Positions 26,336 through 35,803 of a stretch of DNA of 64,000 nt are shown piece after piece. The number at the start of each line of letters is the position of its first letter. Position 1 is the first letter of the stretch. The notes under the pieces were generated by a model. The model searched no databases. It was given only the letters and a program-made list of their open reading frames with translations, and was not told the DNA's origin. A program made the position numbers and the translations under genes. Origin of the DNA: Bordetella parapertussis (GTDB taxonomy: Bacteria > Pseudomonadota > Gammaproteobacteria > Burkholderiales > Burkholderiaceae_A); NCBI GenBank assembly GCA_945877235.1, contig CAMCRF010000003.1, positions 62,001 to 126,000 on the forward strand, given 5' to 3'.

Positions 26336-26968
26336 ATGCAGATAGAAGTCATCCCTGTAACCCCCTTTGAGCAGAACTGCTCACTGATCGTCTGTCCACG
26401 TACCCAGAGGGCTGCCTTTGTTGATCCTGGTGGAGATATCGATCACCTGGAGGCCTATGCCCGACAGCTCGATGTCATGGTGGAGAAGATTCTGCTCACC
26501 CATGGCCATATCGACCATTGCGGAGAGGCCAAGCGCTTGGCTGACCGCCTAGGTGTGCCCATTGAGGGGCCCCACCGAGACGACGCGTTTTGGATCGATC
26601 AATTGCCGGTTCAGGGCAGCATGTTTGGATTTCCGGCATTAGACCCCTTTACGCCCGATCGCTGGCTAGACGATGGAGATACCGTAATGGTTGGTGAACA
26701 GGCCCTTGAGGTGCTGCATTGCCCCGGCCATACACCAGGACACGTGGTGTTTTTTCACTTGGGTGAGCGCTTGGCCTTTGTCGGAGACGTCCTTTTCGCG
26801 GGGTCGATCGGGCGAACAGATTTTCCGCGTGGGAATCATGCTCAGCTCTTGCGCTCCATCAAGGAGCGCTTGTTTCCTCTGGGAGATGATGTGCGCTTTG
26901 TGCCGGGTCATGGACCGGGCAGCAGTTTTGGGGAGGAGCGGCGAAGCAACCCTTTCGTCGCCGATTAA
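26336..26968 (+). CDS. Metallo-beta-lactamase-fold hydrolase (YcbL/glyoxalase II-like)
   Basis: A 210-residue soluble metallohydrolase. The zinc motif THGHIDHCG, the later histidine in HCPGHTPGH, aspartate in FVGDVLFAGSIGRTD and the final VPGHGPGS form the complete metal-binding set of the glyoxalase II-like subgroup. The short length without the glutathione-binding C-terminal domain fits YcbL-like thioesterases rather than true glyoxalase II. It follows the hydratase genes closely but is a widespread housekeeping type, so membership of that pathway is not certain. Confidence 0.88.
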   Translation: MQIEVIPVTPFEQNCSLIVCPRTQRAAFVDPGGDIDHLEAYARQLDVMVEKILLTHGHIDHCGEAKRLADRLGVPIEGPHRDDAFWIDQLPVQGSMFGFPALDPFTPDRWLDDGDTVMVGEQALEVLHCPGHTPGHVVFFHLGERLAFVGDVLFAGSIGRTDFPRGNHAQLLRSIKERLFPLGDDVRFVPGHGPGSSFGEERRSNPFVAD

Positions 26969-26982
26969 AAAAAGGATTTGGC

Positions 26983-27759
26983 ATGGCCAGTCATCGAAAA
27001 GAGACCGTCACGTCTGTGACGCATTGGAACGACACGTTATTTTCATTTACCACCACGCGAGAGAGCAGCTTTCGCTTTCGCAACGGGCACTTTGTGATGA
27101 TTGGTCTTGAGGTTGAGGGCAAGCCCCTGATGCGCGCCTACAGCGTCGTCAGTCCCAACTACGAGGAGCACCTCGAATTCCTATCGATCAAGGTCCAGGA
27201 TGGACCCCTCACGTCCCGACTCCAACATCTGAAGGTGGGGGACACATTGCTGGTTGGGGAGAAGGCGACGGGGACTCTGGTGCTCGATGATCTCAAGCCA
27301 GGCCGGCATCTCTACCTCTTCTCAACAGGAACTGGGCTTGCGCCTTTCATGAGTATCGTTCGCGACCCCGAGACCTATGAGCGCTTCGAAAAGGTTGTGC
27401 TCATTCATGGTGTGCGGCTGGTGAGTGAACTGGCCTACGAACACTATCTCAAAGAGCGGCTCCCGCGAGACGAGTTCTTGGGTGAGATGGTGAGCCAGCA
27501 GCTCATCTACTACCCCACCGTAACCCGAGAGGCCTTCAAGCACACTGGACGCCTGACCACCGCGATTAAGTCTGGACAGCTCTTCGAGGATATCGGGCTT
27601 CCCCCGCTCGATCCGGCAGTCGACCGCGGCATGATCTGCGGCAGTCCAGCCATGCTTAAAGAAACAGCTGAAATGCTTGATGCCATGGGTTTTGTGGTCT
27701 CGCCAGGATTGGGGCAGCCAGGCGACTACCTCATCGAAAGGGCGTTTGTCGAACGCTGA
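26983..27759 (+). CDS. fpr: Ferredoxin/flavodoxin-NADP+ reductase
   Basis: FAD enzyme of 258 residues exchanging electrons between NADPH and ferredoxin or flavodoxin. It has the FAD-binding RAYSVVSP motif, NADP-binding STGTGLAPFMSI and the GSPAMLKE segment, and the C-terminus ends LIERAFVER, like the bacterial subclass I Fpr proteins. These proteins serve oxidative-stress responses and iron-sulfur cluster work. It lies between the MBL gene and greB on the same strand. Confidence 0.94.
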   Translation: MASHRKETVTSVTHWNDTLFSFTTTRESSFRFRNGHFVMIGLEVEGKPLMRAYSVVSPNYEEHLEFLSIKVQDGPLTSRLQHLKVGDTLLVGEKATGTLVLDDLKPGRHLYLFSTGTGLAPFMSIVRDPETYERFEKVVLIHGVRLVSELAYEHYLKERLPRDEFLGEMVSQQLIYYPTVTREAFKHTGRLTTAIKSGQLFEDIGLPPLDPAVDRGMICGSPAMLKETAEMLDAMGFVVSPGLGQPGDYLIERAFVER

Positions 27760-27769
27760 TGAGGGCATC

Positions 27770-28264
27770 GTGAGCGATGCGCCCAACTACATCTCTCCTG
27801 CGGGCTACGCGCGCTTGCGCAGAGAACTCGAGCATCTGGTGAAGCGCGAGCGCCCAGAGGTGACTCAGATCGTCTCTTGGGCCGCATCAAACGGGGATCG
27901 TTCTGAGAATGGCGATTACCTCTATGGAAAGAAGCGTCTGCGCGAGATTGATCGTCGCATCCGCTTCCTCACCAAGCGCCTTGAGCAGGCCCGTGTCGTA
28001 GACCCATCAGCGCATGAGGGCAGCGACCAGGTATTTTTCGGGGCAACTGTGGGGTTCTTGCGAAACGACAGTGACGTTGAAGAGGTGGTCACCATCGTGG
28101 GCTTAGACGAAGTCGATCCTGCTCGTCGCCGTGTAAGCTGGGTTTCGCCAGTGGCCCGGGCGCTATTGAAGGCGCGCGAAGGCGATGAAGTGCGGCTTAC
28201 AACCCCCAATGGGGTAGATCGCATTCTGATCAGCGAGGTGCGCTATGAGCCGATCGATGAATGA
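27770..28264 (+). CDS. greB: Transcription elongation factor GreB
   Basis: Stimulates transcript cleavage by backtracked RNA polymerase. The 164-residue protein begins APNYISPAGYARLRREL and has WAASNGDRSENGDYLYGKK, with the acidic tip of the coiled coil, then the FKBP-like C-domain with VSWVSPVARALL. The longer length and YIxPxGY opening fit GreB rather than GreA. The start is a GTG at 27770; starting earlier would run inside fpr. Its last 35 bp overlap the convergent gene at 28230. Confidence 0.93.
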   Translation: MSDAPNYISPAGYARLRRELEHLVKRERPEVTQIVSWAASNGDRSENGDYLYGKKRLREIDRRIRFLTKRLEQARVVDPSAHEGSDQVFFGATVGFLRNDSDVEEVVTIVGLDEVDPARRRVSWVSPVARALLKAREGDEVRLTTPNGVDRILISEVRYEPIDE

Positions 28265-29141
28265 ACTGCTCAACACGCTCGTAATGCAGTTTGACTCTCA
28301 GTTCTGAAATACGCCTTCCCGAGACCTGTCGCGAGTCTTGCATGAAGCTCGCCATCATCGGACTGACCCGCCCCTCTCGAACAGCGAGCGCCATTTCCTC
28401 GCGTGAGATCCTAGGCCCTCTGGGAAGGCCGAACGCGTCCGCAATACAGTCGAAGTAGTCGCCCATCTTGAGATGCACCGGCATGACCGTGTTGGTGATG
28501 CGCGCGGGCCGTCCTCTCCAGAGTGCTGCCCAGCAGAGTCGAGCCAGATCGTTCGCGTGAATGTGGTTGGTAAAGACGTCATCCTCTGGTCGCAGTGCCG
28601 GGCTCGCATTACGGATACGCTCAAGTGGGAGCCTGTCTTCGGCGGTGATGCCTGGCACGCGCAAGACATGACCACCGAGCGACCGCCAGAGCCGCTCTGC
28701 ATGTAGGCGCCGAAGTGACCGGGGCTGACGTGTCTTGGTCGCGTGGGTTTCACTGACGCGGGCGCCACCGTGGTCACCATAGACGCCTGTCGTGCTGATG
28801 TAGACCGATCGCAGCCGAAAAGTGCTCGCCCGGTTGCGCTTGGCCCGCAAAGCGAGGGTGAGCATTTTGCTGCGGCGGTCTGTGGTTCCGTTTGCGGGCT
28901 GATCTGAGGGGGGAACGAGAATGATCCAGTGGCTGGCGCAGGCAGCGAGCCGTTGACACTGCCGATGATCGTCGAGATCCCACCCCGTGCGTCGGCCAAT
29001 GCCAAGGATCCGAGCCGACTGCGGTGCTTGCTTCCAAACAGCCTTTTGTTGCGAGACGATGCGCGCAGCAACGTCGCCAAAGCCCACGAGCGCAATGCGA
29101 GAGCGACGAAAGCGTGCGGGCAGTGCAGAGCTTTGAATCAT
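28230..29141 (-). CDS. NAD(P)-binding Rossmann-fold protein (YeeZ-like epimerase family)
   Basis: A 303-residue protein with an N-terminal nucleotide-binding loop (RIALVGFGDVAARI) and the YISTTGVYGDHGG and FTNHIHANDLAR blocks seen in extended short-chain dehydrogenase relatives such as YeeZ. It probably binds NAD(P); no specific substrate can be assigned. It starts 10 bp after livF and may be read from the liv operon, though nothing links the functions. The C-terminus overlaps greB on the other strand. Confidence 0.75.
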   Translation of the reverse strand: MIQSSALPARFRRSRIALVGFGDVAARIVSQQKAVWKQAPQSARILGIGRRTGWDLDDHRQCQRLAACASHWIILVPPSDQPANGTTDRRSKMLTLALRAKRNRASTFRLRSVYISTTGVYGDHGGARVSETHATKTRQPRSLRRLHAERLWRSLGGHVLRVPGITAEDRLPLERIRNASPALRPEDDVFTNHIHANDLARLCWAALWRGRPARITNTVMPVHLKMGDYFDCIADAFGLPRGPRISREEMALAVREGRVSPMMASFMQDSRQVSGRRISELRVKLHYERVEQFIHRSAHSAPR

Positions 29142-29151
29142 AGGCTTGAGC

Positions 29152-29871
29152 TTATTCTCCGAGGTAGGCGGCGCGCACGGCCGGGCTGCTCAGCAGTGCC
29201 GGCGAGGTATCTTCAAGGGTGAGTTCGCCAGACTCCAGTACATAACCGCGCTGTGTGATTTGAAGCGCTCTTTGGGCGTTCTGTTCAACAAGCAGCAGGC
29301 TGGTTCCTTGTGTGAGTACATCCTCAATGGTCTCAAAAATTTTGTCGACCATGATGGGTGAGAGGCCCATGGAGGGTTCGTCGAGCAGCAAGCACGTTGG
29401 CTTTGCCATGAGTGCCCTACCCATCGCCAGCATCTGTTGTTCGCCACCGGAGAGTGAGCCCGCAAGCTGATGCGCGCGTTCTCGAAGTCGAGGAAACCGT
29501 TCGAACTCGCATTCGAGGTCTTTCTGGAGATCCCCCTGCGAACAGCGCCGTGCAGAGGCACCCATGAGCAGGTTTTCTTGAACCGTCATGCGAGTGAAAA
29601 TGCCGCGCCCCTCGGGCACCATCACCAGCCCGTCCCTCGGCCGCTCATGGCCAGGCTGATCCGTGATGTCATGGCCCATGTAACGAACCTGACCGGCGTG
29701 GGGTTTAACCAGGCCGGTGATGGCCCTCAGCACACTGGTCTTTCCTGCTCCATTTGCGCCAATCAGTGCAACGGCCTCGCCGTGGGCCACGCTGAGGCTG
29801 ACTCCTCTGACGGCCTCTATGCCGCCATAGCGCACGACAAGATTGTCGATCTGGAGAATGGGGTCAGACAT
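29152..29871 (-). CDS. livF: Branched-chain amino acid ABC transporter ATPase (LivF)
   Basis: Cytoplasmic ATPase of 239 residues for a HAAT-type importer. Walker A GANGAGKTS, signature LSGGEQQMLAMGRAL, Walker B LLLDEPSMGLSP and the H-loop region (LLVEQNAQRAL) follow the LivF pattern. The start MSDPILQIDNL overlaps the livG stop by 8 bp. It could also energise the ATPase-less permease pair at 11050-12730. Confidence 0.93.
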   Translation of the reverse strand: MSDPILQIDNLVVRYGGIEAVRGVSLSVAHGEAVALIGANGAGKTSVLRAITGLVKPHAGQVRYMGHDITDQPGHERPRDGLVMVPEGRGIFTRMTVQENLLMGASARRCSQGDLQKDLECEFERFPRLRERAHQLAGSLSGGEQQMLAMGRALMAKPTCLLLDEPSMGLSPIMVDKIFETIEDVLTQGTSLLLVEQNAQRALQITQRGYVLESGELTLEDTSPALLSSPAVRAAYLGE

Positions 29872-30652
29872 GCGCATGCCCATGCCCGAGGTAGGCCTCC
29901 AGTACCGCTGGATGCCGCTGAATATCTTGGGGAAGCCCCTGGGCAATGACCTGTCCGTGGTCTAGTACGGTGACCGCGTCACACAAGCCCATGATCAGCT
30001 TGACGTCATGCTCAATGATGAGAATGGTCGTGCCGTCGGCTCGAATGCGAAGCAAAAGCTCGCGCAGGGTGTTTTTCTCTGTAGCGTTCATGCCTGCAGC
30101 GGGCTCGTCAAGGGCGAGCAGTTTCGGGTCCGTGGCCAGTGCTCGCGCGATTTCAAGCCTGCGCTGATCCCCGTAGGAGAGACTTTTTGAGCGGTGGGTC
30201 GCCATATTGCTTAGGCCGACATAGTCGAGCAGCGCCTGGGCTCGCTCGCGAATGTGGCACTCAGCGGCTCGGAAACCCCGTGTCCGAAGGATGGCGCCCA
30301 TAACGCCCGTGTGAAGGCTCTGCGTGCGCATATGCCTGCCGACCATGACGTTCTCTAATGCGGTCATGTCAGAGAAGAGCCGGATATTCTGGAAAGTGCG
30401 ACAGATGCCAGCCCGTGCGACGTTGTGGACTGAGGTGGGATCGTAGCGCTTCTCGTGAAGGTGAAAGGTGCCAGAGTCGGGTGGGATCAGGCCAGTGATG
30501 AGGTTAAAGAGGGTGGTCTTTCCTGCTCCGTTGGGTCCAATCAGTCCAGTAATGCTGCCGGTCTTTACGGCGAGCGATACATCGTCTACCGCGACGAGCC
30601 CGCCAAAGCGCTTGCTGGCCTGCTGGACATCGAGCAAGGTGGCCGTGTTCAT
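29864..30652 (-). CDS. livG: Branched-chain amino acid ABC transporter ATPase (LivG)
   Basis: Cytoplasmic ATPase of 262 residues with Walker A GPNGAGKTT, the LivG-specific insertion around GICRTFQNIRLF, signature LSYGDQRRLEIARAL and Walker B LALDEPAAGMN. The ATG at 30652 overlaps the livM stop by 4 bp (ATGA). It works as a heterodimer with LivF below the LivHM channel. Confidence 0.94.
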   Translation of the reverse strand: MNTATLLDVQQASKRFGGLVAVDDVSLAVKTGSITGLIGPNGAGKTTLFNLITGLIPPDSGTFHLHEKRYDPTSVHNVARAGICRTFQNIRLFSDMTALENVMVGRHMRTQSLHTGVMGAILRTRGFRAAECHIRERAQALLDYVGLSNMATHRSKSLSYGDQRRLEIARALATDPKLLALDEPAAGMNATEKNTLRELLLRIRADGTTILIIEHDVKLIMGLCDAVTVLDHGQVIAQGLPQDIQRHPAVLEAYLGHGHAHV

Positions 30653-31737
30653 GATCCTGGCGTCCGGGTGGCGAGGATGCCGCTTGGCCGCAGCAGCATG
30701 ATGAGCACCATGGACAGTCCGAAGAGCAGCATGCGCAACGCCTCTGGTGCGATCCACTCCTCACCGAGCAGCTGCAGCTGAATGGGGCGGGCCAGATGCC
30801 GGAGTGCCTCTGGAATGGCATAAAGCAGAACAGCGCCAAGCACGACACCCCAGACATTGCCCATGCCGCCAAGCACAACCATTGCAACGAGGACGATGCT
30901 CTCCATGAGTCCAAAGCTCTCCGGAGAGACAAACCCTTGAAATGCAGAGAACATGGCCCCCGCCACGCCACCAAATGAGGCGCCCATCGCGAAGGCAATG
31001 AGCTTGACGTTGCGCGTCGGAATGCCCATCGCCTTTGCAGCTGTTTCGTCCTCGCGAATGGCCATCCAGGCTCGCCCTATGCGTGAGTCTTGCAGCCGCA
31101 GGCTAATCAAGAGGACCAGAAGGGTGAGCGCAAGAAAGAGAAAGTAATGGAGTTCGAGGGTGCTCAGCTTGAACATACCCATCTCGAGAGGTTGACTCAG
31201 TGGATGTCCCATCACCTCCAGTGGTTCGATGCCCGTGATGCCTTGCGGGCCATTGGTGAGGTTGATTGGCGCATTCAGGTTGTTCATGAAAATGCGAATG
31301 ATCTCGCCAAAGCCCAAGGTCACAATGGCGAGGTAGTCTCCGCGCAGGCGCAGCACGGGGAATCCGAGCAGCACCCCAAACAGGGCTGCACACGCGGCAC
31401 AGAGTGGGATTAGGATCCAGATCGGCAGGTGAAAGCCTTGAGGAAACGTTGCGGCCACCAGCGGAAACTGCTCAAGCAGATGCGGAGAACTCAAGAGTGC
31501 ATAGACATACGCTCCCACCGCATAAAACGCGACATAACCGAGATCGAGCAGCCCAGCGTAGCCCACCACAATATTGAGCCCGAGCGCCAACATGACGTAG
31601 AGCAGGGCAAAGGCCAAAATGCGCACCCAGGCATTTCCCAGCAGGCCGGCCGCAAAGGGCAGGACAAGCAAGACACAGCCAATCAGCAAGACCGCCCAGA
31701 GTGCTTTATGCCGAGGTTGCGAAGCAATCGCAGTCAT
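30649..31737 (-). CDS. livM: Branched-chain amino acid ABC permease (LivM)
   Basis: Integral membrane permease of 362 residues with about ten hydrophobic segments. LivM family blocks are NIVVGYAGLLDLGYVAFYAVG, ALRLRGDYLAIVTLGFGEI (with a small difference at its start) and the cytoplasmic AIREDETAAKAMGI coupling loop. It overlaps livH upstream by 4 bp and livG downstream by 4 bp. This is the full-length form, unlike the shorter LivM-like protein at 11050. Confidence 0.93.
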   Translation of the reverse strand: MTAIASQPRHKALWAVLLIGCVLLVLPFAAGLLGNAWVRILAFALLYVMLALGLNIVVGYAGLLDLGYVAFYAVGAYVYALLSSPHLLEQFPLVAATFPQGFHLPIWILIPLCAACAALFGVLLGFPVLRLRGDYLAIVTLGFGEIIRIFMNNLNAPINLTNGPQGITGIEPLEVMGHPLSQPLEMGMFKLSTLELHYFLFLALTLLVLLISLRLQDSRIGRAWMAIREDETAAKAMGIPTRNVKLIAFAMGASFGGVAGAMFSAFQGFVSPESFGLMESIVLVAMVVLGGMGNVWGVVLGAVLLYAIPEALRHLARPIQLQLLGEEWIAPEALRMLLFGLSMVLIMLLRPSGILATRTPGS

Positions 31738-32663
31738 GGGCGGTCCGCTACACGCTCACCGAGCAGGCCGGAGGGGCGAATGACCAGTACTAGGATCAGC
31801 ACGGCAAAAGCGAAAACGTCTTGGTAGTGGCTACCCAGGAAGCCACCGGTGAGGTCTCCGATGTAGCCGGCCCCGAGGCTCTCAATCATGCCCAACAGGA
31901 GCCCCCCCACCACAGCGCCGGGCAAGTTTCCAATGCCACCAAGCACGGCTGCCGTAAAGGCTTTGAGACCTGGAATAAAACCCATCGTGAAATGGACGAT
32001 GTTGTAGTTCATGGCAAGCGCTAGTCCCGCGACAGCGGCCAGCGCAGCGCCGAGCATAAAGGTGATGGCCACGATGCGATTAGGGTCGATTCCCATCAAC
32101 AGCGCCATCTGTGGATTCTCTGCAACCGCGCGCATGGACCGCCCGAGTGGGCTCTTCTGGACCATCAACATCAGCGCCATCATGAGTGCGAGTGAGACGA
32201 CAAGGATGAATAACTGCTTGGGTGCCAAGAAGGCTCCGCCAATCTGGATGGGCGTGGTGGGCAACAGATCGGGAAAGACCATGGGGTTGGGGCTAAAGAA
32301 AATCATGGCCAAGGTCTGCAATGTGATGGAGAGCCCAATCGCGGTGATGAGCGGTGCAAGGCGGGGCGCGTTGCGCAGCGGGCGGTAGGCCACCCGCTCG
32401 ATCAGTGCGGAGAGTGCCATGCATACGGGGACGGATGCTGCTAGAGCAAGTAGGATGAGAAGCGCTGGATGGAGCGCTGGAAAGCTACTCTGGAGTGCGT
32501 TCACAACCAGCAGGCTGATCATGGCGCCGACCATCAACACCTCACCGTGCGTGAAATTGATGAGCTGCAAAATGCCGTAGACCATGGTGTAGCCCAGGGC
32601 AATGAGCGCATAGACGCTGCCCAGGACCAAGCCATTGATCAGTTGCTGAAGGAGAATATCCAC
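31734..32663 (-). CDS. livH: Branched-chain amino acid ABC permease (LivH)
   Basis: Integral membrane permease of 309 residues; YTMVYGILQLINFTHGE is the LivH signature. The start is taken as the GTG at 32663 (VDILLQQLINGLVLGS), which matches the usual N-terminus. A longer frame would translate the terminator hairpin lying just upstream. No ribosome-binding site is visible before this GTG. It is the first gene of livHMGF; no binding-protein gene accompanies the cluster. Confidence 0.9.
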   Translation of the reverse strand: MDILLQQLINGLVLGSVYALIALGYTMVYGILQLINFTHGEVLMVGAMISLLVVNALQSSFPALHPALLILLALAASVPVCMALSALIERVAYRPLRNAPRLAPLITAIGLSITLQTLAMIFFSPNPMVFPDLLPTTPIQIGGAFLAPKQLFILVVSLALMMALMLMVQKSPLGRSMRAVAENPQMALLMGIDPNRIVAITFMLGAALAAVAGLALAMNYNIVHFTMGFIPGLKAFTAAVLGGIGNLPGAVVGGLLLGMIESLGAGYIGDLTGGFLGSHYQDVFAFAVLILVLVIRPSGLLGERVADRP

Positions 32664-32674
32664 GTTCGAAAAAG

Positions 32675-32705
32675 AAAAGGCCCCTGTCAGTGACAGAGGC
32701 CTTTT
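32675..32705 (-). terminator. Intrinsic terminator after the cytochrome c gene
   Basis: Stem of two blocks (AAAAGGCC pairing with GGCCTTTT, and CTGTC pairing with GACAG, with one C/A mismatch between) and a three-base loop, followed on the minus strand by a T-rich tract. It ends the cytochrome c transcript and lies only 11 bases before the livH start codon. The symmetric A/T flanks would also allow it to act on the plus strand. Confidence 0.85.
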
Positions 32706-32761
32706 TAGCACAATCGCCTAATCAGAGCGCCGTTGAGACGCTCTCTGGCGCATGGCCGGTA

Positions 32762-33064
32762 TTACTTCAGAGCCAGAATGTACTTAGCCATCTCTTTTGC
32801 GTCGGCATCAGAGACCTGGGGGTGTGGGGGCATGGGAACGGGGCCCCAAACACCTTTGCCACCCGACTTGATCTTGCCAGCGAGATAAGCCTCTGCGTCT
32901 GCCTTGCCAGCGTACTTCTTGCCGACTTCCTTGTATGCGGGACCAACCTTCTTGGCACCCTCTGCGTGGCAGGCCACGCAGTTGTATTTCTTGGTGAGGG
33001 CGTTGTCAGCCTGAGCGACACCGCCAATGGCCATCAGAGCGGCCGCGAGCACGATACGACGCAT
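32762..33064 (-). CDS. Small periplasmic c-type cytochrome (c551/c552-like)
   Basis: A 100-residue secreted monohaem cytochrome c. A signal peptide (MRRIVLAAALMAIGGVAQA) precedes a haem-attachment motif CVACH at about 29-33. The axial methionine is in VPMPPHP, and the C-terminal helix DADAKEMAKYILALK closes the fold. It shuttles electrons in the periplasm, for example to a terminal oxidase. A GAGGAG site precedes the ATG. It lies 66 bp downstream of ilvD on the same strand and ends in the terminator at 32675-32705. Confidence 0.93.
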   Translation of the reverse strand: MRRIVLAAALMAIGGVAQADNALTKKYNCVACHAEGAKKVGPAYKEVGKKYAGKADAEAYLAGKIKSGGKGVWGPVPMPPHPQVSDADAKEMAKYILALK

Positions 33065-33130
33065 AGAAATCTCCTCTTCGGAATGTGGTTGATCCAGCTG
33101 TATTCACAACAACACATATTGTAGACCAGT

Positions 33131-34813
33131 TCAGGCTTGTGGGTCTGTGACCGCTCCTTTGCTCGCCGTCGAGGCAAGTGCCGCAAACTTGGCCAGCACA
33201 CCGCGGGTGTAGCGTGGTTTGGGTTGGACCCACGCCGCCTGTCGGCGACTAAATTCATCGGCATCGATATTGAGCTGGATGAGGAGCTTGTGCGCATCGA
33301 TGGTGACGCTGTCTCCTTCCTGGATGAGGGCAATGGGTCCGCCGACAAAAGCCTCTGGAGCGACGTGACCGACCACCATGCCCCAGGTGCCACCTGAGAA
33401 CCGACCGTCGGTGATCAGCCCTACAGATTCACCCAGACCCTGGCCAATCAGCGCAGAAGTCGGTGAGAGCATCTCGCGCATACCGGGCCCGCCCTTAGGG
33501 CCCTCATAGCGAATGACGACGACATCACCGGCTTGAATCTTGCGCGCCATAATCGCGGACATGGCGTCGTCTTCCGAGTCGAAGACGCGAGCGGGCCCGG
33601 TGATGACGGGGTTCTTAAGGCCGCTGATTTTGGCTACGCAACCTTCCGGTGAAAGATTGCCCTTGAGAATCGCCAAGTGGCCCTCGGCGTAGAGTGGCTG
33701 ATCAATGGGACGAATGATGGACTGTCCGGCGGGAGGGGTCTCGGGAATGTCAGCGAGCGTCTCCGCGATGGTCTTGCCGGTAATCGTGAGGCAGTCACCG
33801 TGAAGCAGCCCTGCCTTCAGCAGCATCTTCATGACCTGGGGAATGCCACCAACCTGGTGCAACTCGGTTATCACATGCTGACCCGAGGGCTTGAGGTCGC
33901 AGAAGACGGGTGTCTTGCGGCGGATACGCTCGAAATCATCGATGGTCCATTCGACTTCAGCTGCGTGGGCTATGGCTAGGAAATGAAGCACCGCATTCGT
34001 AGAGCCACCCGTCGCCATGATGACCGAAACAGCGTTCTCAATCGATTTGCGCGTAATGATGTCGCGTGGCTTGATTCCTTTTTTAACTGCTTCTACGAGG
34101 ACTCGGGCGCTCTCCGCTGCACTCTCTATTTTTTCGGCGTCTTCGTTGGCCATGGTCGAGGAATAGGGCAGGCTCATGCCCATGGCTTCGAAGGCCGAAC
34201 TCATGGTGTTTGCGGTATACATCCCTCCGCATGAGCCCGAACCGGGGCAAGCCTTCTGCTCGATGGCTTTGAAGTCTTCATTGCTTAGCCGTCCAGCCGT
34301 GAATTCGCCGACCGCTTCGAATGCCGAGACAATGGTGAGGTCCTTGCCTTTGTGATGTCCTGGCTTGATGGTTCCGCCGTAGACGTAGATCGCCGGAACA
34401 TTCGTGCGCGCAATCGCCATCATGCCGCCGGGCATGTTTTTGTCGCAGCCGCCAATCACCACCACGCCATCCATCCACTGGCCGTTCACACAGGTCTCGA
34501 TGCTGTCGGCAATTACTTCGCGAGACACCAGTGAATACTTCATGCCCTCGGTGCCCATACCAATGCCGTCGGAGATGGTGGGGGTCCCAAAGACCTGCGG
34601 GTTCGCACCAGAGGACTTGATCGCCGCGATGGCTGCGTCAGCCAACGCCTGCAGCCCGCTGTTGCAAGGCGTGATGGTGGAGTGCCCATTGGCGACGCCA
34701 ACCATAGGCTTGTCAAAGTCGGCCTCCTGGTAGCCCATGGCGTAATACATGGAGCGGTTGGGTGCACGGGCCACACCTTGGGTGACGGCTTTGGAACGAT
34801 CGTTATGGGGCAT
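33131..34813 (-). CDS. ilvD: Dihydroxy-acid dehydratase
   Basis: Dehydrates dihydroxyisovalerate and dihydroxymethylvalerate in valine and isoleucine synthesis. The 560-residue protein has iron-sulfur ligand blocks [15 protein letters not shown] and [16 protein letters not shown], and the C-terminal [10 protein letters not shown] motif. The start at 34813 (MPHNDRSK) is chosen because a GGAG lies 9 bases upstream; an in-frame ATG at 34831 lacks one. It is divergent from lgt with 62 bp between starts. Confidence 0.95.
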   Translation of the reverse strand: MPHNDRSKAVTQGVARAPNRSMYYAMGYQEADFDKPMVGVANGHSTITPCNSGLQALADAAIAAIKSSGANPQVFGTPTISDGIGMGTEGMKYSLVSREVIADSIETCVNGQWMDGVVVIGGCDKNMPGGMMAIARTNVPAIYVYGGTIKPGHHKGKDLTIVSAFEAVGEFTAGRLSNEDFKAIEQKACPGSGSCGGMYTANTMSSAFEAMGMSLPYSSTMANEDAEKIESAAESARVLVEAVKKGIKPRDIITRKSIENAVSVIMATGGSTNAVLHFLAIAHAAEVEWTIDDFERIRRKTPVFCDLKPSGQHVITELHQVGGIPQVMKMLLKAGLLHGDCLTITGKTIAETLADIPETPPAGQSIIRPIDQPLYAEGHLAILKGNLSPEGCVAKISGLKNPVITGPARVFDSEDDAMSAIMARKIQAGDVVVIRYEGPKGGPGMREMLSPTSALIGQGLGESVGLITDGRFSGGTWGMVVGHVAPEAFVGGPIALIQEGDSVTIDAHKLLIQLNIDADEFSRRQAAWVQPKPRYTRGVLAKFAALASTASKGAVTDPQA

Positions 34814-34875
34814 TGGGGTCTCCGACGTCATGAAAGATTCGCAGACCCTATTGTGACTCATGGCACACTCCACGC

Positions 34876-35748
34876 ATGTTGAGCCCATGGGTCCATCCTG
34901 AGTTTGATCCCGTCGCCCTGGCACTCGGGCCGGTCGCCATTCGATGGTATGGCTTGATGTACCTCGTGGCGTTTCTCTCCTTCATGTGGCTGGGCCGGCG
35001 ACGGATTCGAAGAGATCCGCAGGCCAGCGGGATGACCGCGAAGGATCTGGATGACTTCCTGGTCTGGGGGGTATTGGGCGTCGTGCTGGGAGGACGCTTG
35101 GGTTACATCCTCTTTTACAAGCCTGCGTACTACGCCGCAAACCCGATTGAAATCCTTGCCATCTGGCAAGGCGGTATGGCCTTTCATGGTGGCCTGCTGG
35201 GCGTGATTGTCGCCATGCTGCTGTTTGCGTGGCGTCGCTCGCATCTGGCCCAGACGAGCATCCACCCCTTGCCCGCCAAACAACCTGCACATGCGATCGA
35301 TCGATTCTGGGCATTGGCCGATTTTGTTGCTCCCTTGGTGCCCCTGGGGCTTGCCTTTGGACGGCTCGGGAACTTCATTAACGGGGAGCTCTGGGGGCGG
35401 GCAACCGATCCCTCGGTGATCCCTTGGGCCATGGTCTTTCCCCAGTCGGGAACGCCAGATGCGCGCCACCCTTCTCAGCTCTATCAGATGGCCCTCGAGG
35501 GAATTCTCTTGTTCCTGGTGCTGCAATGGCTGGCGCGGCGTCCTCAGCCCCGTGGCCTGATCTCGGGTGTGTTCCTGATGGGCTATGGAACGGCCCGATT
35601 CTTGGTGGAGTTCGCGCGAGAGCCCGATGGGTTTCTGGGTCTGCTCAGTCTGGGGCTCTCGATGGGACAGTGGCTGAGCTTACCCATGGTGGCCGCTGGT
35701 CTCTTGCTCGTGCGTTGGTCCCGACGCGGCAGGGAAACCACTGAATGA
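34876..35748 (+). CDS. lgt: Prolipoprotein diacylglyceryl transferase
   Basis: Inner-membrane enzyme that attaches diacylglycerol to the lipobox cysteine of prolipoproteins. The 290-residue protein has several membrane segments, the N-terminal [13 protein letters not shown], the HGGLLG segment and the hallmark [14 protein letters not shown] at about 165-180. A substrate encoded in this window is BamE at 42291. Standard length and no neighbouring partner. Confidence 0.96.
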   Translation: MLSPWVHPEFDPVALALGPVAIRWYGLMYLVAFLSFMWLGRRRIRRDPQASGMTAKDLDDFLVWGVLGVVLGGRLGYILFYKPAYYAANPIEILAIWQGGMAFHGGLLGVIVAMLLFAWRRSHLAQTSIHPLPAKQPAHAIDRFWALADFVAPLVPLGLAFGRLGNFINGELWGRATDPSVIPWAMVFPQSGTPDARHPSQLYQMALEGILLFLVLQWLARRPQPRGLISGVFLMGYGTARFLVEFAREPDGFLGLLSLGLSMGQWLSLPMVAAGLLLVRWSRRGRETTE

Positions 35749-35776
35749 CCGCCAGCCCTGCTGGGGATAGCCTATA

Positions 35777-35794
35777 TATTCGTTAAAGCGAATA
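35777..35794. promoter_or_regulatory. Operator-like palindrome before the crotonase gene
   Basis: TATTCG-N6-CGAATA forms a perfect 6+6 inverted repeat ending 9 bp before the GTG start, next to an AT-rich CTATATATT that could be a -10 element. The placement suits a TetR- or GntR-type repressor of the crotonase-ligase pair. No regulator gene is adjacent. Confidence 0.4.
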
Positions 35795-35803
35795 AGGTGT
35801 GTT

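Noticed and set aside
32664-32711. Longer version of LivH starting at 32711
   Set aside because: The extra residues would translate the terminator hairpin and do not resemble LivH N-termini; the GTG at 32663 fits.
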